Assembly: GCA_934157205.1 (NCBI GenBank)
Contig: CAKPHJ010000028.1
Location: forward strand, 1-17,426
Direction of reading: 5' to 3'
Source of the DNA: an uncultured Clostridia bacterium
Lineage (GTDB): Bacteria > Bacillota > Clostridia > TANB77 > CAG-508
Length of the DNA: 17,426 bases
Of the stretch, positions 1 through 7,529 are shown one piece after another. A model generated the notes under the pieces. That model had not been told where the DNA came from, made no database searches, and was given only the letters and a program-made list of their open reading frames with translations. Position 1 is the first letter of the stretch. Each line of letters begins with the position of its first letter. Both the position numbers and the translations under genes were made by a program.

Positions 1-76
1 ACCCTTCCGCTATTCGCGAACTCTTTCCAGAAAATTTCGTAAGAATTTCTAAAATTTTTTCATTCACATTCGTCAT
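1..76 (-). CDS. Possible N-terminal fragment of an unidentified gene running off the left edge
   Basis: Reading leftward from the ATG whose complement is at 74-76, the frame stays open for 25 codons to the window edge (it begins MTNVNEKILEIL and ends KSSRIAEG). I do not recognise the family. Codon use is odd for this window: ACG, TCG, CGA, GCG and GGG occur close together, whereas neighbouring genes avoid GC-rich codons. There is no convincing ribosome binding site before the ATG; a TATAAT-like hexamer sits only about 11 bases upstream, so the leader would be nearly absent. It could be a real divergent gene, a remnant, or non-coding sequence. Confidence 0.3.
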   Translation of the reverse strand, partial: MTNVNEKILEILTKFSGKSSRIAEG

Positions 77-180
77 TAAATTTTTAAATTATATGTTCAA
101 TGTTTTTTAGTAAGTAAATTAATTATAAAAACCATTATCTTGTAACATTCAATTTGTAAAAAATAAACAAAAGGTTGCAA

Positions 181-231
181 ATGAGTCAAAAATATGATGT
201 AATATTAATAGGAAAAAATATAAAATATTGA
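181..231 (+). pseudogene. Short ORF resembling the first 16 residues of an FAD-dependent oxidoreductase
   Basis: An ATG preceded by AAAGG at a good distance opens a 16-codon frame, MSQKYDVILIGKNIKY, ending in TGA. The opening matches the way many NAD(P)/FAD-dependent oxidoreductases begin (polar residues, then YDVIIIG, the first beta strand of the Rossmann dinucleotide-binding fold). The glycine-rich loop that should follow (GxGxxG) is missing and the frame stops at once. The likely reading is a deletion remnant that kept its ribosome binding site and first strand. With so few residues, chance resemblance or a leader peptide is possible. Confidence 0.3.
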
Positions 232-245
232 AGGGAATGAAATAA

Positions 246-1355
246 ATGGCAAATATATTTGATTATATGGAATGGAGAGATATAGAACTAGAAAAAGTAG
301 AATTTAATGAAATTGATAATTTAATACTGGCAAGATTATCATATTTTCCATTTGATGAAATTGTAAATGAAGGCGAAGAAATTACTATTAAAGAAGCATA
401 TGAAAGATATAAAAAATTTGGAACAACAGGGAGAATACTACAAAAAGAAGATATAGACTTTTTTCCTATACTTGCTAATAGTACCAGATTTGGGAAAATG
501 AAATTATGTGAATATATAAATAAAATTGATCCTTTAAAAGAAAAGCAATTTTCTGCAATTACAATCCTAATGCCTGATAAAACAATATATGTTTCATATA
601 GAGGAACAGATAATACAATAATTGGCTGGAAAGAAGATTTTAACATGAGCTTTAGTGAAATAGTAGAAGCACAGTTAGAGTCTGTTAAATATTTAGAAAA
701 AATTGCTAATAATTATTCTGGCAAAATTAGAGTTGGAGGGCATTCAAAAGGTGGTAATTTAGCTGTTTATGCAAGTGCATTTTGCAATAATGAAGTTAAA
801 AATAGAATTATAAATGTATATAATAATGATGGACCTGGTTTTTGTGATAAAGTAATTGAAAGTGAGGAATATAAAAATATTTTAAGTAAAGTACACACAT
901 ATATACCTCAAACTTCGATTGTTGGAAGATTATTAAATCATGAAGAAGAAACAACAATATTAAAAAGTACTCAAATTGGAATTATGCAACATGATTTATA
1001 TACATGGCAAGTATTAGGTGCTAATTTTGTAAAGGCAGAACTTACAAATTCTAGCGAATTTATAGATAAAACAATTACAGATTGGCTTAAAGCTGTAAAT
1101 CCAAAACAAAGAGAACAATTTATAGATACACTATTTGAAATATTAAATGCTACAGAGGCAAAAACACTATCAGAAATTAATGCAAATAAGTTTGTAAATG
1201 CTAAAACAATCATAAAAACTTATCAAAATATTGATTCTCAAAATAAAGAAATGATATTAAAAACATTAAAAATATTATTTTCAATAGGAAAAAATAATAT
1301 TGTTTCAAATATGAATCAAGGTATAAAATTAAAAAGAGTAATAAAGAAAAAATAA
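246..1355 (+). CDS. Mbeg1-like (DUF2974) alpha/beta-hydrolase, putative lipase or esterase
   Basis: This 369-residue protein has the hallmarks of the Mbeg1-like/DUF2974 family, a lipase-class-3-like serine hydrolase group common in Firmicutes. The opening MANIFDYMEW, the YRGTD segment (about 118-122, the oxyanion-region motif of class 3 lipases), the nucleophile elbow GHSKG (165-169, Ser167 as nucleophile) and NNDGPG (about 193-198) are all visible. No signal peptide or membrane span is seen, so it should be cytoplasmic. The C-terminal third is lysine-rich and family-variable. The ATG follows an AAGGGA site (231-236) at normal spacing. Substrate is unknown. The hydrolase fold is well supported; lipid substrate is inferred from the family only. 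Confidence 0.82.
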   Translation: MANIFDYMEWRDIELEKVEFNEIDNLILARLSYFPFDEIVNEGEEITIKEAYERYKKFGTTGRILQKEDIDFFPILANSTRFGKMKLCEYINKIDPLKEKQFSAITILMPDKTIYVSYRGTDNTIIGWKEDFNMSFSEIVEAQLESVKYLEKIANNYSGKIRVGGHSKGGNLAVYASAFCNNEVKNRIINVYNNDGPGFCDKVIESEEYKNILSKVHTYIPQTSIVGRLLNHEEETTILKSTQIGIMQHDLYTWQVLGANFVKAELTNSSEFIDKTITDWLKAVNPKQREQFIDTLFEILNATEAKTLSEINANKFVNAKTIIKTYQNIDSQNKEMILKTLKILFSIGKNNIVSNMNQGIKLKRVIKKK

Positions 1356-1358
1356 ATA

Positions 1359-1387
1359 TTGACATTTAGATAAAAACAATATATTAT
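1359..1387 (+). promoter_or_regulatory. Sigma-A promoter for the coiled-coil acidic protein gene
   Basis: A perfect -35 TTGACA (1359-1364), a 17-base spacer and a -10 TATTAT (1382-1387) lie four bases after the stop codon of the hydrolase gene. A GGAGGA ribosome binding site (1405-1410) precedes the ATG at 1420. Confidence 0.8.
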
Positions 1388-1419
1388 CATATAAATATAA
1401 ATGTGGAGGATTCATCAAA

Positions 1420-3354
1420 ATGTATGAAAGAAGTGCAATAGTATTAGAAAAATATATTGAAAAATTATTAGAATTTAATAAACAATATAATTTAAAAGAT
1501 AATTACGAAAGATATAATGAACTAATAGATGAAGTTGAAAATTATGAAATAATAAGTACAAAAGAAAACGAAATTATACAAGAATTTGATGAAACTGTAA
1601 AAGAATTAGAAGCAATTCAAAAACAACAAGACAAATTAACAAACGAAAATCTAAAATTAGAAGAAGAAAGAAACAAATTATTTTATGTTTTAGATGAAAG
1701 TGAAAGTACATTAACAAGTAAATTTGAAAAAATTGAAAATAAACTAGAAAAAAATAATGAACAAATAAAACAATTAAGAATTGAATTTATAAAGTATTTA
1801 ACAGATTTTAGTCAAAGACAAAAAGAAAGAAACAAATGTGAAAAAGAAAGAAGAATAGCAGAAACGAGACATATTGAATACATAAAAAAAATTGTTGACG
1901 AATTTAATTCAATAGATTCAAAAGATTTATTAAAATTAAAACAATTTATGAGCTCAGACAAAGAAGAAGAAAAACAAGAAGTGCTTGAAATAATGCTAAA
2001 AAATGGTCAAAATGAAAAAATTGGATTCAATGAAAATGTTTTAAAATCTGCAATAGAATACAGAATGAAAATTGCTGAAAGAGAAGTTCAATGCTATATG
2101 GTTACATATGACAAAACAAGAAGAATTTTAGCTGAAATAGAAAATGATAATCTTAAAATTGAAAAATATAAAAAGGCTTTACGTGACAATAGCGTAAAAA
2201 TAAATTTTTTAAATGCTGAAAAAGATTACATAGTTGGATTTTTAGACTATGAAAGAATGGCTACTATTAGTGGAATAAAAATGCATAAAAAATTGATGGA
2301 AGAAGCATGTAAAAATTTTGATATAGATGTAATACAAATAGAAAATTTATATGAACTTGTATTAAGAGAAATTGCAAACAAAGGTACAAAAAAAGCATAT
2401 AAAGAGCTTTACAATAAAACATATTTAAATGATATAGAAAGCAAAGAAAAGAATTTTGAAGAAAAAATCAGTAATCTTAAAATTAACATGGGAGCAGTTT
2501 TAAATTCAAATTATTGGAGAATTGAAGGTATAAAAAATATTTATGAAGTATTCCAAGATGAAATTTCAGAAAAATTTGGAAAAGAAATGGAAGAATTTAA
2601 ATTAGAAGAACAAGAAGAAAAAATAGAAGTAAAGCAAGAAGAAGTAAAAAATAAAGCTAAAATCATTGAAAAACCAAAAGAAGAACCAGAAGAAAAATAT
2701 GAAGATAAAAATAAATTTATAGATGATATTTTTGATGATATGGACTTAGAAGACGAAGAATTTGATGATGATTATTATGACGAAGAAGATGACGAAGACG
2801 AATCAAATTATGAAGATATAGACGAAGAATATGATGAAACAGAAAAATTTGATTATGAAGATGATGATGAAGACAGCCAAACAGAAGATTTTGATTATGA
2901 AGACATAGATGAAGAATACGAAACTGAAGAAAAGCAAAAAGAGTCTGATTATCAAGAAGATGATGATGAAATTGTTGAAGAATTTGAAGATGACGAAGAA
3001 TATAATGAAGAAACAGAAAAATATGAAAATGGAGATAAAACAAAAGATAGTAATGAAACAGATGAAGAAGACTTTTGGGGAGACGACGAAGAAGATGATG
3101 AATATAATGACGAAATAATTGATGATGATTATTTGGACGATGATATAGATTTATACGAAATAAATCTTGAAGATGAAGAAATAGTTAGCACAAAGAAAAA
3201 CAGTAAAGCAAAAAAAGAAAATAAAAAAACAACAGATAAAAGCAAAAGTACAACATTGAGAAAATCAGCTAGAGGAAGGAAGAAAAAAGAAACAAAAGAA
3301 GAAAAGGAGAAAGATACAATTTTTAGTAAGATTTTTAAAGATAAGAAAAAATAG
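1420..3354 (+). CDS. Large coiled-coil protein with a very acidic tail and basic C-terminus, function unknown
   Basis: I do not recognise a named family. The 644 residues form three parts. Residues 1 to about 390 are charged and helical, rich in K, E, N and Q with coiled-coil heptads, strongest from about 45 to 175. Residues about 395-600 are dominated by Asp and Glu with regularly spaced Tyr and Phe and an imperfect internal repeat around YEDIDEEY. The last 45 or so residues are strongly basic (RGRKKKETKEEK) and end FSKIFKDKKK. There is no signal peptide or membrane span. It has its own strong promoter and a good GGAGGA site. The acid-then-base layout resembles histone-chaperone-like or ribosome-associated acidic proteins only superficially. 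A structural or nucleic-acid-mimic role is speculation. Confidence 0.75.
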   Translation: MYERSAIVLEKYIEKLLEFNKQYNLKDNYERYNELIDEVENYEIISTKENEIIQEFDETVKELEAIQKQQDKLTNENLKLEEERNKLFYVLDESESTLTSKFEKIENKLEKNNEQIKQLRIEFIKYLTDFSQRQKERNKCEKERRIAETRHIEYIKKIVDEFNSIDSKDLLKLKQFMSSDKEEEKQEVLEIMLKNGQNEKIGFNENVLKSAIEYRMKIAEREVQCYMVTYDKTRRILAEIENDNLKIEKYKKALRDNSVKINFLNAEKDYIVGFLDYERMATISGIKMHKKLMEEACKNFDIDVIQIENLYELVLREIANKGTKKAYKELYNKTYLNDIESKEKNFEEKISNLKINMGAVLNSNYWRIEGIKNIYEVFQDEISEKFGKEMEEFKLEEQEEKIEVKQEEVKNKAKIIEKPKEEPEEKYEDKNKFIDDIFDDMDLEDEEFDDDYYDEEDDEDESNYEDIDEEYDETEKFDYEDDDEDSQTEDFDYEDIDEEYETEEKQKESDYQEDDDEIVEEFEDDEEYNEETEKYENGDKTKDSNETDEEDFWGDDEEDDEYNDEIIDDDYLDDDIDLYEINLEDEEIVSTKKNSKAKKENKKTTDKSKSTTLRKSARGRKKKETKEEKEKDTIFSKIFKDKKK

Positions 3355-3382
3355 ATGTCTAAATGAAAAGAGGGAAAATGAA

Positions 3383-4282
3383 TTGAGCATAAAAGCATTG
3401 GCAATTATAAATCCTGCATCTGGTAGGGGAAATGTGTTAGAAAAAGTAGATGAAATCAAAAAAAATCTTGAAGAACAAGATATGGAAATAGATGTTAAAA
3501 TAACTAAAAAGGATTATAATGCTAGAAGAATAATCGAAGACTATGAAAAAGAAAAAGACCTTATACTAATTTGTGGTGGAGATGGAACATTAAATGAAGC
3601 GGTAACAGCTATAATGAATAAAAAATTAGAACAAATTTCACTAGCTTTTATACCACTAGGAACTACAAACGATTTAGCAAAAACATTGCAAATACCAGCA
3701 AAAAATATAAATATAACAAAAAATTTATTAAATTCAAAAGCAAAAATAATTGATGTAGGTAAATTTAATAAAAAAAGATATTTTTGTTATATTGCTTCAT
3801 TTGGAGTAATAACAGATGTTTCATATATTACATCTCAAAAATCTAAACATAAATATGGGAGATTAGCATATTATATAAATGCCATAAAAGAATTAATAAA
3901 TATTCCGTCATATAAAATAAAATTAAAGTATGACAACAATAAAATTGAAGATGAATTTATATATGGAGGAATTTCAAATTCTGAATCAATTGCAGGCTTT
4001 AGATGGTTTGCAAAAGATGAAATTCAATTAGATGATGGAATATTCGAAGGGATTTTTATTAGAAAACCAAAAACATTTAAAGGGTATTGCAAAATACTAG
4101 GTTCATTCCTAAAAAAAGATTATAATGACAACGAGTATATACTATTTATACAAGCAAATGAGTTTGAAATTGAATCTGAAGAAGAAATTAGTTGGACAAT
4201 AGATGGAGAATTTGCTGGACATTTAAATAATGTAAAAATAAATAATTGCAAAAAAGCATTAGAATTGGTCATTACAAATTAG
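3383..4282 (+). CDS. Diacylglycerol kinase family lipid kinase (YegS/DgkB/BmrU type)
   Basis: A 299-residue member of the DAGK catalytic family, which phosphorylates diacylglycerol or a related lipid with ATP at the membrane face. Visible motifs are NPASGRG (10-16), the nucleotide-binding GGDGT (65-69), PLGTTNDLA (91-99), and DGE (about 274-276) near the C-terminus, all in family order and at normal length. The start is TTG at 3383: GAGGG (3370-3374) is eight bases upstream, while the nearer ATG at 3378 is out of frame and hits TGA two codons later. It lies 28 bases after the acidic protein gene with no terminator between, so the two are probably co-transcribed. The exact lipid substrate cannot be told from sequence. 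Confidence 0.9.
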   Translation: MSIKALAIINPASGRGNVLEKVDEIKKNLEEQDMEIDVKITKKDYNARRIIEDYEKEKDLILICGGDGTLNEAVTAIMNKKLEQISLAFIPLGTTNDLAKTLQIPAKNINITKNLLNSKAKIIDVGKFNKKRYFCYIASFGVITDVSYITSQKSKHKYGRLAYYINAIKELINIPSYKIKLKYDNNKIEDEFIYGGISNSESIAGFRWFAKDEIQLDDGIFEGIFIRKPKTFKGYCKILGSFLKKDYNDNEYILFIQANEFEIESEEEISWTIDGEFAGHLNNVKINNCKKALELVITN

Positions 4283-4322
4283 CACCAAATTATTAGTTTT
4301 TATAACTACTGCAAAAAAACAC

Positions 4323-4351
4323 TTGACAGTTTACAATAATAAAGATAAAAT
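4323..4351 (+). promoter_or_regulatory. Sigma-A promoter for rny
   Basis: TTGACA (4323-4328), 17-base spacer, TAAAAT (4346-4351), about 90 bases ahead of the rny start. The intervening leader is AT-rich and contains a TA dinucleotide run near 4383-4396. No terminator is evident between the lipid kinase gene and this promoter. Confidence 0.75.
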
Positions 4352-4439
4352 AATAGAGGAAGTAAAAAATATATTTGAAAACTATATATATATATTTATT
4401 TCGAACATTGAAAATTAAATAAGAAAGAGGTGTATGATT

Positions 4440-5981
4440 ATGAATCCAATAATCACTATAGCCGCTGTCTTAATCTCACTTGCAATAGGTATACTAGTTG
4501 GAATGGTATATAGAAAAAAAATTGCAGAATCTAAAATACAAGGTGCAGAAAATGAAGCTAAAAGGTTAGTGGAACAAGCTAAAATAGAAGCTGAAAACCT
4601 AAAAAAAGAAGAAATCTTCAAAGCAAAAGAAGAAATTATGAATAACAGAAAAGAATTAGATCAAGAGATTAAAGAAAGAAGAGGCGAAATACAAAAGCAA
4701 GAATCAAGACTTATTCAAAAAGAAGAAAACTTAGAAAGACGTTCTGAAAATGTTGAAAAGAAAGAACAACAAGTAGAAATAAAGCTTAAAGAAGTTGAAA
4801 ACACTAAAAATGAAATTGAAAATTTACATGAACAAGAATTAGCAGAACTACAAAAAATTGCAAACCTAACAAAAGAAGAAGCAAAAAATAGATTGCTTTC
4901 AGAATTGGATAAAGAATTAACAGTTGAAAAAGCTAATTTAATCAGAGAAAAAGAGCAAAAAGCCAAAGAAGATGCAATGAAAAATGCTAAAGAAATTCTA
5001 AGTTATGCTGTACAAAAATGTGCTGCAGATCATTCACAAGAAACTACTGTTTCTATAGTAGCACTTCCTAATGACGAAATGAAAGGAAGAATTATAGGAA
5101 GAGAAGGTAGAAACATAAAAGCATTGGAAACACTTACAGGAATTGATTTAATAATTGATGATACACCTGAAGCTGTTGTTTTATCTGGATTTGATCCATT
5201 AAGAAGAGAAGTTGCTAAAATAGCATTAGAAAAACTTATTGATGATGGAAGAATACATCCTGCTAAAATTGAAGAAATGGTAGAAAAAGCTAAAGAAGAA
5301 GTAGAAAATACCATAAAAGAAGAAGGAGAAAGAGCAGTTCTTGAAACTGGAGTAATAGGACTTCACCCAGATTTAGTAAAACTAATTGGAAAACTAAAAT
5401 ATAGGACAAGTTATGGTCAAAATGTTTTAAATCATTCAATAGAAGTATCAAATTTGGCAAGAATAATGGCAGATGAACTTGAATTGGATCCTAAAATTGC
5501 AAGAAGAGCAGGACTTTTACATGACATTGGTAAAGCTTTAGATCATGATATGGAAGGAACACATGTTGAAATTGGAGTAGAAATACTTAAAAAATATAAA
5601 GAAAATCCATTAATAATAAATGCTGTTGAAGCACATCATGGTGATGTTGAACCACAAACATTAGAAGCAGTTCTTGTACAAGCAGCTGATGCAATATCAG
5701 CATCAAGACCAGGTGCAAGAAGAGAAACATTAGAAGCATATATAAAAAGATTACAAAACCTTGAAGAAATAGCAGATTCTTTTGAAGGAGTAGAAAAATC
5801 TTTTGCAATTCAAGCTGGTAGAGAAGTTAGAATTATAGTAAAACCAGATAAAATTTCAGATGACGAAATGACAATATTAGCTAGAAATGTTGCAAATAGA
5901 GTTGAAAATGAAATGGATTATCCAGGTCAAATAAAAGTTAATATTATTCGTGAAACAAGAGTAGTTGATTTTGCAAAATAA
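4440..5981 (+). CDS. rny: Ribonuclease Y, membrane-anchored endoribonuclease
   Basis: RNase Y starts bulk mRNA decay in Firmicutes by endonucleolytic cleavage at the membrane. This 513-residue protein has the full layout: an N-terminal membrane anchor (residues 3-21), a long Glu/Lys-rich coiled coil (about 25-185), a KH RNA-binding domain with GRIIGREGRNIKALE, and an HD domain with NHSIEVSNLARIMADEL and the metal-binding LLHDIGKA. The C-terminal RETRVVDFAK is typical. I prefer ATG 4440 to ATG 4434, because AGAGG (4426-4430) is nine bases from the former and only three from the latter. B. subtilis Rny is of similar length. It has its own promoter and terminator and is followed by ymdB, as in Bacillus. 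Confidence 0.97.
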   Translation: MNPIITIAAVLISLAIGILVGMVYRKKIAESKIQGAENEAKRLVEQAKIEAENLKKEEIFKAKEEIMNNRKELDQEIKERRGEIQKQESRLIQKEENLERRSENVEKKEQQVEIKLKEVENTKNEIENLHEQELAELQKIANLTKEEAKNRLLSELDKELTVEKANLIREKEQKAKEDAMKNAKEILSYAVQKCAADHSQETTVSIVALPNDEMKGRIIGREGRNIKALETLTGIDLIIDDTPEAVVLSGFDPLRREVAKIALEKLIDDGRIHPAKIEEMVEKAKEEVENTIKEEGERAVLETGVIGLHPDLVKLIGKLKYRTSYGQNVLNHSIEVSNLARIMADELELDPKIARRAGLLHDIGKALDHDMEGTHVEIGVEILKKYKENPLIINAVEAHHGDVEPQTLEAVLVQAADAISASRPGARRETLEAYIKRLQNLEEIADSFEGVEKSFAIQAGREVRIIVKPDKISDDEMTILARNVANRVENEMDYPGQIKVNIIRETRVVDFAK

Positions 5982-5987
5982 AATTGT

Positions 5988-6033
5988 AAACTGTTAACAA
6001 GGTATGTAGAAATATTTTGTTAGCAGTTTTTTT
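5988..6033 (+). terminator. Rho-independent terminator after rny
   Basis: A 13-base stem arm AAACTGTTAACAA (5988-6000) pairs with TTGTTAGCAGTTT (6017-6029) with one G-T wobble. The loop is 16 bases and a T run follows (6027-6033). It starts seven bases after the rny stop codon. Confidence 0.88.
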
Positions 6034-6132
6034 ATATATATAATAATGCTAAGTTATGTTGTACAAAAACATTAGACAGTGCAATTAAGCTTGTGAAATA
6101 TAATGAAAATAATAGATAAAATAGTATAAATA

Positions 6133-6161
6133 TTGAAAAATTTATAAATTTATAGTATCAT
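6133..6161 (+). promoter_or_regulatory. Likely promoter for ymdB
   Basis: TTGAAA (6133-6138), 17-base spacer, TATCAT (6156-6161), with the AGAAGG ribosome binding site (6175-6180) soon after. A second candidate upstream, TAGACA near 6073 with TATAAT at 6099-6104, has a poor 20-base spacer. Confidence 0.5.
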
Positions 6162-6187
6162 ATGAAAAAAAGAAAGAAGGTAAAAAA

Positions 6188-6952
6188 GTGAAAGTTTTAG
6201 CAGTTGGAGATTTAATAGGTGGAGCAGGAATAAAAAAATTAAAATTAGCTTTAAATAATATTAATGAAAAAATTGATTTTGTAATCGTAAATGCTGAAAA
6301 TTCTGCAGAAGGAATGGGAATAACACAAAAAAATTTTGATGATATTCTAGCACTAAATGTAGATGTTATTACAATGGGAAATCATACTTGGGGCAAAAAA
6401 GACATTTTTAAATTTATAGATCATCCTAAATTAATAAGACCAGCTAATTATCCAGAAGGTGTTGTTGGAAAAGGATATAATATATATTCATGTAATAACA
6501 AAAAAATAGCAGTTATAAATTTAATAGGAAGAGTAGATATAAACGTACTTTCTGAAAATCCATTTTTAAAAGTTAAAGAAATAGTTAATAAAATAAAAAA
6601 TTCAGTAGATATTATTTTCGTAGATTTTCATGCAGAAGCAACTGCAGAAAAAATTGCAATGGGTTATTATTTAGATGGACAAGTAACTGCAATATTTGGA
6701 ACTCATACACATGTTCAAACAGCAGATGAAAGAATTTTACCAAAAGGTACAGCATATATAACAGATCTTGGGATGACAGGACCAAAAAATTCAGTTATTG
6801 GAATGGACATAGCAGCTTCATTAAAAAGATTTGAAACAACATTACCAGAAAGATATAAAATTGCAACTGGTGAATGCATGTTTAATGGTGTAGTATTTGA
6901 TATTGATGATAACACAAATAAGGTTACTAAAATAAAAAGAATAAATATTTAA
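6188..6952 (+). CDS. ymdB: YmdB-family metallophosphoesterase (TIGR00282)
   Basis: YmdB is a dinuclear-metal phosphodiesterase. In B. subtilis it hydrolyses 2',3'-cyclic nucleotides and affects biofilm gene expression. All expected metal ligands are visible in this 254-residue protein: Asp8 in AVGD, Glu37 and Asn38 in NAENSAEG, Asn65 and His66 in MGNHTWG, a His in VDFHAEATAEK and two in GTHTHVQTADE. Length is normal. Translation starts at GTG 6188, seven bases after AGAAGG. It follows rny, its usual neighbour, but behind a strong terminator with its own promoter, so the two can be expressed separately. Confidence 0.95.
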   Translation: MKVLAVGDLIGGAGIKKLKLALNNINEKIDFVIVNAENSAEGMGITQKNFDDILALNVDVITMGNHTWGKKDIFKFIDHPKLIRPANYPEGVVGKGYNIYSCNNKKIAVINLIGRVDINVLSENPFLKVKEIVNKIKNSVDIIFVDFHAEATAEKIAMGYYLDGQVTAIFGTHTHVQTADERILPKGTAYITDLGMTGPKNSVIGMDIAASLKRFETTLPERYKIATGECMFNGVVFDIDDNTNKVTKIKRINI

Positions 6953-7024
6953 TACCAATATAACATTTTTGTCGAATTTAGTTTTTTATTGCGATGAATT
7001 TTATAAAAAAAATCACAAAAGTAC

Positions 7025-7053
7025 TTTACAAACATTTCCAATTAATGTAAAAT
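7025..7053 (+). promoter_or_regulatory. Promoter for spoVS
   Basis: TTTACA (7025-7030), 17-base spacer, TAAAAT (7048-7053), upstream of a GGAGG site near 7091. spoVS is sigma-H controlled in B. subtilis, but this site fits the vegetative sigma-A consensus better. Confidence 0.6.
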
Positions 7054-7104
7054 AAAAATGTAAAAGTTGCAACAAAAAATAAAATTTATAGGAGGCAAAA
7101 GAAA

Positions 7105-7368
7105 ATGGAAATTTTAAAGATTTCATCAAAATCAAATCCTAATTCAGTAGCAGGAGCAATTGCTGGGTTAGTCAAAGAATCAAACAAAGCAGAAATGCAA
7201 GCAATAGGAGCAGGAGCATTAAATCAAGCTGTAAAGGCAGTAGCAATAGCTAGAGGTTTTGTAGCGCCATCAGGAGTTGATTTAGTTTGTATACCAGCAT
7301 TTGCTGAAGTTGAAGTTGAAGGAGAAGATAGAACAGGTATTAAACTAATTGTTGAATCAAGAGGTTAA
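7105..7368 (+). CDS. spoVS: Stage V sporulation protein S
   Basis: SpoVS is a small Alba-like protein required for normal spore coat assembly and septation control in Bacillus. The 87 residues (opening MEILKISSKSNPNSVAGAIA, with AIGAGALNQAVKA and a RGFVAPSGVDL segment) match the highly conserved family from end to end. It has a strong GGAGG ribosome binding site and its own promoter and terminator. It is a third member of the conserved rny-ymdB-spoVS neighbourhood and argues that the organism forms endospores, although some non-spore-formers also keep the gene. Confidence 0.96.
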   Translation: MEILKISSKSNPNSVAGAIAGLVKESNKAEMQAIGAGALNQAVKAVAIARGFVAPSGVDLVCIPAFAEVEVEGEDRTGIKLIVESRG

Positions 7369-7381
7369 TCATATAAATATT

Positions 7382-7410
7382 AGGGCTGTAATTAATACAG
7401 TCCTTTTTTA
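7382..7410 (+). terminator. Rho-independent terminator after spoVS
   Basis: AGGGCTGTA (7382-7390) pairs with TACAGTCCT (7396-7404) with one G-T wobble. The loop is five bases and a run of six T follows. Confidence 0.9.
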
Positions 7411-7458
7411 TATACTCGAGCGAGAACAAAAAAGTATGCTTTTCTTAAACAAAAACTA

Positions 7459-7487
7459 TTGAAAAAATAACAAAATTAGGGTATTAT
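7459..7487 (+). promoter_or_regulatory. Promoter for the peptide-binding protein gene
   Basis: TTGAAA (7459-7464), exact 17-base spacer, TATTAT (7482-7487), upstream of AAAGGAG at 7504-7510. Confidence 0.65.
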
Positions 7488-7510
7488 TACTAAAGGAAAA
7501 AGGAAAGGAG

Positions 7511-7529
7511 ATAATCTAAAAAAGATTAT
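7511..7529 (+). promoter_or_regulatory. Seven-bp inverted repeat between the ribosome binding site and the start codon
   Basis: ATAATCT (7511-7517), loop AAAAA, AGATTAT (7523-7529). The AT of the ATG start is the end of the 3' arm, and the GGAG ribosome binding site ends directly before the 5' arm. The linear distance from GGAG to ATG is 17 bases, too long for normal initiation; folding would shorten it but would also bury part of the start codon. Confidence 0.5.

Noticed and set aside
2717..3118. Frames opposite or offset within the acidic domain, rich in His/Leu or Lys/Met
   Set aside because: They are by-products of GAA/GAT repeats in the acidic protein gene, with no initiation signals.
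4383..4396. TA-repeat before rny as a variable microsatellite switch
   Set aside because: It is too short and lies in a generally TA-rich leader; no evidence of length variation.
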